From positions 1-6,356 of the forward strand of contig JACQEE010000143.1 in assembly GCA_016200725.1 (NCBI GenBank): a stretch of 6,356 nt of DNA. Direction: 5' to 3'. Within the stretch, counting starts at the first letter, position 1. Every line of letters starts with the position of its first letter. The notes beneath the pieces were generated by a model. It saw only the letters and a list, made by a program, of their open reading frames with translations. It had not been told where the DNA came from and made no database searches. This DNA is from Chloroflexota bacterium. GTDB lineage: Bacteria > Chloroflexota > Dehalococcoidia > SHYB01. Positions 1 to 5,112 of this stretch are shown here, one piece after another. Both the position numbers and the translations under genes were made by a program.

Positions 1-180
1 AAGTGGGGAAGCGAGGGCTCGGGCGACGGTCAGTTCAACATGCCCTCGGGTATAGCGGTGGATGCGCAGGGGAACGTCTACGTTGCCGACCGTGGCAACT
101 ACCGTATCCAGGAGTTCACGAGCACCGGCAAATTCCTCACTAAGTGGGGAAGCGAGGGCTCGGGCGACGGTCAGTTCAAC
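1..180 (+). repeat. 141-bp tandem coding repeat with an identical 39-bp core
   Basis: Bases 1-39 and 142-180 are identical over 39 bp and encode KWGSEGSGDGQFN both times. The offset is 141 bp, or 47 codons, which is one NHL blade. Sequence after each core has diverged at many third positions, so the perfect identity of the core points to recent duplication or gene conversion. The array probably continues upstream of the window. Confidence 0.85.
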
Positions 181-273
181 AGCCCCTTTGGGGTAGCGGT
201 GGATGGCGTGGGAAATGTCTACGTCGCCGATTTCGACACTCCCGGCATCCAGAAGTTCGGGGTGAAGCCGTGA
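1..273 (+). CDS. NHL-repeat beta-propeller protein, C-terminal end (partial)
   Basis: The frame is open from the first base, so the gene starts upstream of the window; 90 residues are visible. They consist of NHL-type blades: KWGSEGSGDGQFN, then P-x-G-(I/V)-A-V-D, GNVYVAD and RIQEF. The blade unit is 47 residues and appears about twice. NHL repeats form beta-propellers that usually bind proteins, sugars or RNA and are often exported in bacteria; no catalytic residues can be read here. The last blade is degenerate: the usual N-x-R-I-Q after VYVAD has become a D-T-P-G-I-Q version, and the protein stops after KFGVKP, as expected at the end of a propeller. No clear terminator follows; a short inverted repeat (312-324) is the only structure nearby. 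The family call is secure, but the function is unknown. Confidence 0.9.
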   Translation, partial: KWGSEGSGDGQFNMPSGIAVDAQGNVYVADRGNYRIQEFTSTGKFLTKWGSEGSGDGQFNSPFGVAVDGVGNVYVADFDTPGIQKFGVKP

Positions 274-322
274 TGTCGTGTACGCTCTCTCAGGGTTACC
301 AAGCCGCCTTACCCAGTCACTG

Positions 323-426
323 GGAGCGGAAGGACATCGCGCACCCGTTTTGCGAGCGACTCGGCTACGGCTCTCCCTCGCGGGCATTCAGGAAGTATTT
401 CAAGGGCGAAGGGTGAGAGGGCAAAC
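323..426 (+). repeat. Dispersed protein-like element, copy A (PFCERL motif)
   Basis: This stretch aligns with 2963-3064. In one frame it reads ERKDIAHPFCERLGYGSP, then a segment containing AFRKYFKGEG, then a TGA at 414-416. Copy B reads ERKMPARPFCERLEYESP. In the shared codons for E, R, K, P, F, C, E, R, L, Y, S and P, six codons differ only at the third base (CGG/CGA, GAG/GAA, CGA/CGG, CTC/CTA, TCT/TCG, CCC/CCA), a pattern of coding constraint. An ATG at 273 overlaps the NHL stop codon and would give a 47-residue ORF ending at 416, but it lacks a convincing ribosome binding site. At the TGA, copy B has CGA, so copy A may be truncated. I do not recognise the family. LGYGSPSRAFRKYF vaguely resembles the end of an AraC-type helix-turn-helix, but three residues of that pattern are missing. 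Confidence 0.5.
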
Positions 427-568
427 GTCGGCACGGAATCGTCCCGGCCTCGCCCCACTCGGAGAGAAACGCACCTTGCTGGCAGAGGCATACTCTGGCT
501 GAACGGTGCGCAGGGACGGGCGGTTAGGCGCGCCCGGGAATCACTCTTCGGGCACGGTAGTCGAGTAT

Positions 569-608
569 TTGTAACCCGCTTGTAACCGCCTAGAAACAAC
601 CAGTTAAC
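569..608 (+). promoter_or_regulatory. GlnR/OmpR-type operator array upstream of the winged-helix gene
   Basis: Four half-sites lie at an exact 11-bp period: GTAAC (571), GTAAC (582), GAAAC (593) and TTAAC (604), each separated by 6 bases. Read as 7-mers, the unit is TTGTAAC-N4-TTGTAAC-N4-TAGAAAC-N4-AGTTAAC. The 5-bp-plus-N6 layout matches what is known for GlnR boxes (GTnAC-N6-GAAAC repeated), and 11-bp direct repeats are typical of OmpR/PhoB-family dimers in general. The array ends 26 bp before a possible -10 (TATAGT, 634-639), a position suited to activation. That the downstream regulator binds here is inference. Confidence 0.7.
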
Positions 609-633
609 ATATGCCCTCTACTGTGTTGTGGCG

Positions 634-639
634 TATAGT
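634..639 (+). promoter_or_regulatory. Possible -10 box for the winged-helix gene
   Basis: TATAGT lies 26 bp downstream of the operator array and 67 bp before the GTG start. No good -35 hexamer sits 16-18 bp upstream, where ATGCCC is found, which would fit an activator-dependent promoter whose -35 is replaced by the upstream array. This is a single hexamer match and could be chance. Confidence 0.3.
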
Positions 640-705
640 CGGCCCCGTTCGGTCCACTTCATGCCTTGGCTGACGGGCGCTGGCGATTAAGACCGAGGTG
701 CGTGC

Positions 706-1083
706 GTGCCCACCGAGCATTTGATCCGACTGGGAAACCTCGCTGTCGACAAGAGCACGTATGGGGTCCGGATCTCCGATAAACCGGTAGTACTCTCGTA
801 CCTCCAATTTGAGTTGCTCCTGTACCTAGCATCCCATCCCAATCAAATCATTTCCGCCCAGACGTTGCTTGAGAACGTCTGGGGCCTCCGCCCGGGAAAG
901 GGATCGAACACGCGACTGCGAATCCAGGTTTACCGGTTGCGCCGGTTCATTCAAGCGAGTTCACCCTGGAAGATCACCACTGTCTCGAAGCGCGGCTACG
1001 GGTTGATACAGGCCGCTGGCGAAGCCGCTCGGAAGCCGTCCCCATCGCGTAATGTGATGGTTACTCGACAGAAACAGCCTTGA
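706..1083 (+). CDS. Stand-alone OmpR/PhoB-type winged-helix transcription regulator
   Basis: This 125-residue protein consists almost entirely of one Trans_reg_C (OmpR/PhoB) DNA-binding domain, at about residues 5-103. FELLLYLASHPNQIIS matches the alpha-1/alpha-2 region, LLENVWG the alpha-2/loop, TRLRIQVYRLRRFI (69-82) the recognition helix, and ITTVSKRGYGL (90-100) the C-terminal wing. The N-terminal receiver domain with the phospho-accepting Asp is absent, and a stop codon (688-690) upstream in frame rules out a longer protein. The tail after residue 105 is basic and probably disordered. The start is GTG at 706, with GAGG at 695-698; TTG at 721 is an alternative. It lies upstream of, and in the same direction as, a small membrane protein gene and an ammonium transporter gene, with GlnR-like arrays before it and across its end. 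A role as nitrogen regulator is inferred from this context. Its base composition is visibly more AT-rich than that of the genes to the right. Confidence 0.88.
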   Translation: MPTEHLIRLGNLAVDKSTYGVRISDKPVVLSYLQFELLLYLASHPNQIISAQTLLENVWGLRPGKGSNTRLRIQVYRLRRFIQASSPWKITTVSKRGYGLIQAAGEAARKPSPSRNVMVTRQKQP

Positions 1084-1097
1084 AATACGCCTGTAAC
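1060..1097 (+). promoter_or_regulatory. GlnR/OmpR-type operator array upstream of the amt transcription unit
   Basis: Four half-sites lie at an exact 11-bp period: GTTAC (1060), GAAAC (1071), GAAAT (1082) and GTAAC (1093), each separated by 6 bases. The first two lie inside the last codons of the winged-helix gene, the third overlaps its TGA, and the fourth lies beyond it. The layout and half-sites match the array at 571-608 and the known GlnR-box pattern. The array sits 53 bp before the small membrane protein gene and about 240 bp before the transporter. The -10 is unclear; TAATTT at 1127-1132 is a weak candidate. Binding by the adjacent regulator is inferred. Confidence 0.72.
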
Positions 1098-1149
1098 ATT
1101 CGCGCGAGAAGATGCGCCGCAGCAAGTAATTTCCGCCAGGAGGGCACCC

Positions 1150-1266
1150 ATGCAGATAGCCGCCGCGATTGCAGTGTTCGGTGTGATGGTCATCGCTTTC
1201 GCCATCGTCCCCACGTTCGTTAAGAAGCGCCATGTAGCCCGCATGAAAGACAGCGCCCCCCAATAG
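1150..1266 (+). CDS. Small single-pass membrane protein (38 aa) upstream of amt
   Basis: ATG at 1150 is preceded by a near-perfect ribosome binding site, AGGAGGG (1138-1144), five bases away, and the frame ends at TAG 1264-1266. The protein has one hydrophobic segment (about residues 3-24, MQIAAAIAVFGVMVIAFAIV onward) followed by a basic stretch, KKRHVARMK. By the positive-inside rule this puts the C-terminus in the cytoplasm. It lies between the regulator and the transporter, 72 bases before the transporter start, and is probably co-transcribed with it. I do not recognise a family. A small accessory or stabilising subunit of the transporter, or a membrane sensor passing a signal to the receiver-less regulator, are both possible but unproven. 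The strong ribosome binding site and clean transmembrane-plus-basic-tail layout make a real gene likely. Confidence 0.7.
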   Translation: MQIAAAIAVFGVMVIAFAIVPTFVKKRHVARMKDSAPQ

Positions 1267-1295
1267 ACTGCCGGACCCGCCCCATCTTAAGTCGC

Positions 1296-1318
1296 CAGCC
1301 CAGGCCGGCGATGGGCTG
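1296..1318 (+). other. Inverted repeat in the leader of the amt gene
   Basis: CAGCCCA (1296-1302) and TGGGCTG (1312-1318) can form a perfect 7-bp stem with a 9-base loop. It ends 8 bases before the ribosome binding site of the transporter gene. No T-run follows, so it is not an intrinsic terminator. It may protect the mRNA end after processing or modulate translation of the transporter relative to the small membrane protein, but it may also be chance in GC-rich DNA. Confidence 0.35.
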
Positions 1319-1338
1319 CACCGTCTAGGAGAATCCTT

Positions 1339-2817
1339 ATGAGCGCGAATCTCTTTGTGGCCAAATCTGAGAGCGCAATCGAATCGTTCGCCACGTGGAT
1401 CGGTAACTCCGTCAGCAAGCGGTGGATGGTCGCCGGCATCATGCTCGGCATGTTGGTCATAGCGTTCTTCGGGATCCCTGCCATCGTCCACGCAGGCGAC
1501 CCGAACGGCGCCGACACCCTCAAGGCCGACCCCGACGCCGCCGTGAATATGGCTTGGACGCTGGTGACGGGATTCCTGGTCTTCCTTATGCAGCTCGGAT
1601 TTGCATTTCTCGGGGCTGGCCTGTTGAGGGCCAGGAATACCGTCAACTACTTCACCAAGAGTTACATGGACTTCTGCATAGGCGGCCTGGCCTATTGGGC
1701 GTTTGGCTTCGGCATCATGTTCGGCGGTTCCGCTCTCTGGCCGGGCCTCGCCGATGGCAACAAGATGTTCGGGTATTCCGGGTTCTTTCTGTCAGGGGAT
1801 AGTTACGACGTCAAGACCATCATGGGCTGGTTCTTCCAGATGGTCTTCGCGGCCACTGCTGCCACCATCGTTGCGGGCGCTGTCGCCGAGCGCATGAAGA
1901 TTACGGCCTATCTGGCCTATAGCTTTATCGTCACCGGCATCATCTACTCCGTGTACGGTCACTGGGTCTGGGGGGGTGGCTGGCTTGCGACGTTGAAGGT
2001 CGGAGATATGACTGGCGCGAAAGACTTCGCCGGCTCGGGCGTCGTGCACACCGTCGGCGGATTGGCGGCTCTGGTAGGGGCCTGGATGGTTGGCCCCCGG
2101 CTCGGCAAGTTCAACAAGGATGGCAGCCCCAACGCTATCAAGGGCCACAACCTCCCATTCGTGGTCATCGGCACCTTTATCCTTTTCTTTGGGTGGTTCG
2201 GTTTCAATCCCGGGAGCACTCTGGCGGCCACCGACCTGCGGATTTCCGTGATCACGGTCAATACGTTTCTCGCGGGCGCCGCTGGCGCGGTTGTGGGGCT
2301 GTACTACACATTCATGAAGACCGGAAAGGCGGATATCATCACCGCTTGCAACGGCTCGCTCGCTGGGCTAGTCGCGGTCACGGCGCCATGTGCATACATC
2401 GCTCCCTGGGCTGCAGTAGTGATCGGCGGCCTTGCCCCGTTCGTGATGATCGGCACGGCCACGTTCGTGGAGAGGACTCTCAAGGTTGACGATGCCGTCG
2501 GCGCGGTTGGCGTGCACGCTGGCGGCGGGCTGTTCGGCCTGCTGTGTGTGGGGATCTTTGCCGATGGCAAGTACGGCGGCATTACCGGGCTGATTCATGG
2601 ACATACAGACCAGCTCGTGCTCCAACTGATCGATATGGGTGTCGTGGCTGGCTGGACGCTGGGCACGGCATTTCTCTGCTTCTGGCTCATCAAGCAAACG
2701 ATTGGCCTGCGCGCGAGCCGGGAAGAGGAGTTGTCAGGTCTGGACGTACCCGAGCATGGGATTGAGGCCTATCCCGCCGACAAGCCTATCCCTGCTCTGT
2801 CCGGCGCCGCACAATAG
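1339..2817 (+). CDS. amt: Ammonium transporter, AMT1-like
   Basis: This 492-residue inner-membrane channel carries ammonium as NH3 or NH4+ in a trimer. The family signature DFAGSGVVHTVGG lies at residues 229-241. The twin pore histidines are H237 (in VVHTVG) and H393 (in GVHAGGG), matching E. coli AmtB H168 and H318. D229 matches D160. FNPGS at 289-293 matches the F215 and S219 region. FLMQLGFAFLGAG and LLRARN resemble AMT1-type rather than E. coli AmtB-type proteins, as does AERMKITAYLAYS. The N-terminus is long: about 30 polar residues, then a hydrophobic segment (31-52) and a linker before the first conserved helix at about 70. This may be a cleaved leader or an extra helix. The C-terminal tail EEELSGLDVPEHGIEAY is the conserved regulatory tail. 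The ribosome binding site AGGAG (1327-1331) supports the start. No glnK follows; a terminator comes directly after. Confidence 0.96.
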   Translation: MSANLFVAKSESAIESFATWIGNSVSKRWMVAGIMLGMLVIAFFGIPAIVHAGDPNGADTLKADPDAAVNMAWTLVTGFLVFLMQLGFAFLGAGLLRARNTVNYFTKSYMDFCIGGLAYWAFGFGIMFGGSALWPGLADGNKMFGYSGFFLSGDSYDVKTIMGWFFQMVFAATAATIVAGAVAERMKITAYLAYSFIVTGIIYSVYGHWVWGGGWLATLKVGDMTGAKDFAGSGVVHTVGGLAALVGAWMVGPRLGKFNKDGSPNAIKGHNLPFVVIGTFILFFGWFGFNPGSTLAATDLRISVITVNTFLAGAAGAVVGLYYTFMKTGKADIITACNGSLAGLVAVTAPCAYIAPWAAVVIGGLAPFVMIGTATFVERTLKVDDAVGAVGVHAGGGLFGLLCVGIFADGKYGGITGLIHGHTDQLVLQLIDMGVVAGWTLGTAFLCFWLIKQTIGLRASREEELSGLDVPEHGIEAYPADKPIPALSGAAQ

Positions 2818-2837
2818 CCGCTGAACGGGCTGACTCA

Positions 2838-2877
2838 CAAAAGGCCCCGCAGCAACCGCTGCGGGGCCTTTTGTTTT
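2838..2877 (+). terminator. Rho-independent terminator after amt
   Basis: A perfect 16-bp stem pairs 2838-2853 with 2858-2873 around the 4-base loop AACC. The core GGCCCCGCAGC is GC-rich, and the stem is followed by TTTTGTTTT (2869-2877). It begins 20 bases after the transporter stop codon and ends the nitrogen transcription unit. The A-run on the 5' side means it could also act on the minus strand. Confidence 0.95.
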
Positions 2878-2962
2878 GGCCTCGTAACACGTGTGTTCGC
2901 GTCTCAATCTGTCGCCGCGCAACACCTAAGCCGGTTCCCTGAGGCTACGGCTCGTAGGACAA

Positions 2963-3064
2963 GGAGCGAAAGATGCCCGCGCGCCCGTTTTGCGAACGGC
3001 TAGAATACGAGTCGCCAGCCCAGGTTCCGGAAGCGCTTCACGGGTGATGGGCGAGACGAGAAGG
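2963..3064 (+). repeat. Dispersed protein-like element, copy B (PFCERL motif)
   Basis: This is the second copy of the element at 323-426. Both share GAGCG-A-AAG, then CCGTTTTGCGA, and similarity continues to about 3064. Relative to copy A it lacks two bases near 3022: restoring them would place FRKRFTGDGRDEKG after the SP motif, against FRKYFKGEG in copy A. Conservation on both sides of the frame break suggests a once-longer protein, now frameshifted here and carrying an early TGA in copy A. No terminal inverted repeats or target duplications are visible. Confidence 0.5.
2973..3047 (+). CDS. Possible 24-codon small ORF within element copy B
   Basis: ATG at 2973 follows AAGGAG (2961-2966) by six bases, an ideal ribosome binding site, and the frame ends at TGA 3045-3047. 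The product begins MPARPFCERLEYESP and ends in VPEALHG. Its first half is shared with copy A (323-426), including codons that differ only synonymously. The second half is read in a shifted frame relative to copy A, so its present C-terminus is probably not ancestral. It lies 55 bases upstream of the amidohydrolase gene and could be a leader peptide, a decayed gene fragment or a true small protein. A 5-bp inverted repeat (2945-2957) lies just before the ribosome binding site. Function is not recognised. Confidence 0.35.
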   Translation: MPARPFCERLEYESPAQVPEALHG

Positions 3065-3102
3065 GCTTATGGGACTGACGCCTGGCGGAGGAGACTCGGC
3101 AT

Positions 3103-4134
3103 ATGCTGGTCATTGACGCCGATGGGCATGTCGAGGCGTCCGTGTACGTGGACTGGGACCGGTTCGCGCCGGAGCCGCATGCGTCGGCGATCACGAGGCT
3201 GGCGCGGCGCAAGTTCGATCTGGTCGGCGACATCACCGGCCTGCGTCGCGGGATGTGGGAGCCAGCCGACCGTCTGCGCGACATGGACGAAGAGGGGATC
3301 GACGTGGCGGTGCTGTTCGGCGGTCTCGTGGGGCTCAGTTTCGGTCCGGAGTTCGCCGGGGTGCGCGGCCCTGCGCAGGGGGAGGAACTGGCCTTCGCCT
3401 GCCATGCGGCGCGCGCTTACAACAACTGGCTCTCGGGGTACTGCGCGGAGGCGCCCGACCGCCTCAAGGGCGTGGCCTTGCTGCCGTGGATGGATGCGCA
3501 GGAGGCGTCGCGGGAGTTGGAGCGCGCAGTCAAACAACTCGGATTCGTTGCCGGGTTGATCCCCGTGCGGCTCGGCGAGAAGTCGCTGGACGATAGCCAC
3601 TTCGTGCCGCTCTACGAGACTGCGGAGCGTCTCGACGTGGCGCTCGCGGTGCATGCGCCCGGGCTTGTCACCTCGCCGCACATGCACACGCACTTTCGCC
3701 GCCACGCCTTCGATTTCGTCGCCGCGCTGATGGAGGGGCTGATGGCCGTGATCTGCGGCGGGGTGCTCGAGCGGTACAAGCGGCTGCGGCTCGGCTTCTT
3801 CGAGGGTGAGTGCGGGTGGGTGCCGTTCTGGCTTGACCGCCTCGACGATCACTATGAAGACCTGTCGCACCAGGTGTCGCGCATCACGCGGGAACCGAGT
3901 TCGTATTTCGCGGAGGGTCGGATCTACCTGTCGTGCGAGCCGAAGGAGAAGTCGCTGCCGTATGTCCTATCGCGGCTGGGGGACGAGTGCGTGGTGTATG
4001 CGTCGGACTACGCGCACTACGACTGCCTGTTCCCCGATTCGATGCGCGCGATCCGGCGGCGGAAGGACATCGCGAGTGCAGCGAAGACTAAGATTTTGGG
4101 AGCGAACGCCGCGCGGCTGTACGGTATCCGCTAG
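3103..4134 (+). CDS. Amidohydrolase-2 family metal-dependent hydrolase
   Basis: This 343-residue TIM-barrel protein belongs to the amidohydrolase-2 (ACMSD-like) family, whose members hydrolyse or decarboxylate varied substrates with a bound metal. The opening VIDADGHVEASVYVDW matches the usual D-A-D-G-H-V start; H9 stands in place of the second histidine of the H-x-H motif. H184 (AVHAPG), the E-G-E-C-G-W-V-P-F-W-L-D-R-L-D block at about 234-248, and D302 in YASDYAHYD are the other expected metal or catalytic positions. The length is usual for the family. ATG at 3103 is preceded by GGAGGAG (3087-3093). The gene stands alone after the terminated amt unit and converges on the next gene, sharing a CTAG. 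The substrate cannot be predicted. Close relatives often sit near luciferase-like oxidoreductases in degradation gene clusters, which is suggestive here. Confidence 0.9.
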   Translation: MLVIDADGHVEASVYVDWDRFAPEPHASAITRLARRKFDLVGDITGLRRGMWEPADRLRDMDEEGIDVAVLFGGLVGLSFGPEFAGVRGPAQGEELAFACHAARAYNNWLSGYCAEAPDRLKGVALLPWMDAQEASRELERAVKQLGFVAGLIPVRLGEKSLDDSHFVPLYETAERLDVALAVHAPGLVTSPHMHTHFRRHAFDFVAALMEGLMAVICGGVLERYKRLRLGFFEGECGWVPFWLDRLDDHYEDLSHQVSRITREPSSYFAEGRIYLSCEPKEKSLPYVLSRLGDECVVYASDYAHYDCLFPDSMRAIRRRKDIASAAKTKILGANAARLYGIR

Positions 4135-5051
4135 CGGCCAATAGCCTTCAAGTAGCGAGCCAGCGCATCGAGGTGCTGGGCGGCGGTGGTGAAGCCGGCG
4201 TCGAGCGAGTTGATGCGCAGGTGGCTGACGCCGAGGGCTTGCCAGGCGCGCGTCCGCTCCGCCCACTCGACCGCTGACTCCTCGTTGAGGCCGATGCGCC
4301 CCTCGATGCCGAGCGTGCGCCTCCCTCCCTCTCCAGCTCTGCTGGAGAGGGACCTCCGGCGAAGCCGGAGAGGGTGAGGCGCGGCTTTGGCGTAGGCGCG
4401 CACATGATCGAGTACGGCCTTCGTCTTCGACTGTCGCGGGTCCATGCGCATGGGCAGCCAGCCATCGGCGAGGCGGCCGACGCGCCGCATGACGACCTCG
4501 GCGGCGCCGCCGATCCAGATCGGGATGGGGCGCTGGACGGGCATCGGGTTCAGGCCAGCCGCGTTGATCGTGTGCCAGCGGCCTTTGAATGTCACGGATG
4601 GCTGCGTCCACAGCGCGCGCAGCACTGCGATCTGCTCTTCGCACTTCTGGCCGCGTGTGTGAAAGTCCTCGCCAAGCGCCTCGAACTCGACGGCGTTCCA
4701 ACCGACGCCGATGCCCAGCGAGAGTCGGCCGCCAGAGAGCACGTCCACTTCCGCGGCCTGCTTCGCCACGAGCGCGGTCTGTCGCTGCGAGAGCACCAGC
4801 ACGCCGGTCATGAACTCGAGGCGCTTGGTGACGCTGGCGAGGTAGCCCATCAAGACGAACGGCTCGTGGAACATGTCCTTCGCGCTGTAATGGCCTGTCC
4901 ACCCTGGGCGGTTGGTGATGTCCGCGCCGAGGACGTGCTCGTAGATGGAGACGTACTCGAAGCCCATCGCCTCGATGCCGCGCGCGAAGTCGCGGATGGC
5001 CTCGGGGCGCGACCCGATCTCAGTCTGGGGAAAGGTCACGCCGATCTTCAT
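4131..5051 (-). CDS. LLM-class F420-dependent oxidoreductase
   Basis: This 306-residue protein has the luciferase-like monooxygenase TIM-barrel fold of the subgroup expected to use cofactor F420. Visible landmarks are MKIGVTFPQTEIG at the N-terminus, SIYEHVLG (about 35-42), VLVLSQRQTALVAKQAAEVD then LSGGRLSLGIGVGWN (about 84-119), the EEQIAVLRALW helix (138-148), and RPIPIWIGG with RVGRLADGW (174-198). ATG at 5051 is preceded on the minus strand by AGGAG five bases away. Residues about 225-245 (from PHPLRLRRRS to the RR before TLGIEGR) are not expected in this family. They are encoded by an intergenic-type repeat lying in frame (4327-4379). The insertion replaces a short surface loop before the conserved GIEGR strand. 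The gene is convergent with the amidohydrolase and divergent from the hydrolase. The substrate is unknown. Confidence 0.92.
   Translation of the reverse strand: MKIGVTFPQTEIGSRPEAIRDFARGIEAMGFEYVSIYEHVLGADITNRPGWTGHYSAKDMFHEPFVLMGYLASVTKRLEFMTGVLVLSQRQTALVAKQAAEVDVLSGGRLSLGIGVGWNAVEFEALGEDFHTRGQKCEEQIAVLRALWTQPSVTFKGRWHTINAAGLNPMPVQRPIPIWIGGAAEVVMRRVGRLADGWLPMRMDPRQSKTKAVLDHVRAYAKAAPHPLRLRRRSLSSRAGEGGRRTLGIEGRIGLNEESAVEWAERTRAWQALGVSHLRINSLDAGFTTAAQHLDALARYLKAIGR
4327..4379 (-). repeat. Two-hairpin palindromic repeat lying in frame in the LLM gene
   Basis: Read on the minus strand it is CCTCACCC, then hairpin CTCCGGC-TTC-GCCGGAG (4370-4354), then an 11-bp stem CCCTCTCCAGC-AGA-GCTGGAGAGGG (4351-4327). 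The same layout occurs at 5901-5951 on the plus strand, with compensated changes in the arms. It contributes about 16 extra residues to the protein without a stop codon. Confidence 0.85.
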
Positions 5052-5112
5052 GCCGTCTCCTGCTTGGGTCGGCGCTTATGATAGCGACTGGCACCCGCTT
5101 TCGGAGGGGCGT
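5052..5112. promoter_or_regulatory. Divergent promoter region between LLM gene and MBL-fold gene
   Basis: Only 61 bases separate the two divergent start codons, and both ribosome binding sites lie inside. TATGAT (5077-5082) reads as a -10 for the rightward gene, and the overlapping TATCAT on the minus strand (5083-5078) as a -10 for the leftward gene. Neither has a good -35. Shared or competing transcription is plausible but rests on short matches. Confidence 0.35.

Noticed and set aside
312..324. Inverted repeat CCCAGT-C-ACTGGG as a terminator for the NHL gene.
   Set aside because: The stem is at most 5 bp with a 3-base loop and no T-run follows.
533..556. GCCCG...CGGGC inverted repeat before the first operator as a terminator.
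   Set aside because: It is a five-bp stem with a 12-base loop and no T-run; too weak to call.
2884..2894. GTAAC followed by the palindrome ACACGTGT after the amt terminator, considered as a further GlnR-like site.
   Set aside because: No second half-site occurs 11 bp upstream or downstream.
1289..3024. A 15-base match, AGTCGCCAGCCCAGG, between the amt leader (about 1290) and element copy B (about 3010).
   Set aside because: Similarity does not extend to either side and the leader copy lacks the PFCERL part, so it is treated as chance in GC-rich DNA.
3067..3870. Long minus-strand ORF opposite the amidohydrolase gene.
   Set aside because: It is an antisense shadow in GC-rich coding DNA; its translation shows no domain, while the plus strand carries clear family motifs.
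4374..5081. Long plus-strand ORF opposite the LLM gene.
   Set aside because: It is a shadow of a well-supported F420-type gene and starts inside the inserted repeat.
4945..5112. A longer N-terminus for the MBL-fold protein starting at ATG 4945.
   Set aside because: It would run antisense through the start of the LLM gene, lacks a ribosome binding site, and the family's typical N-terminus starts at 5113 behind GGAGG.
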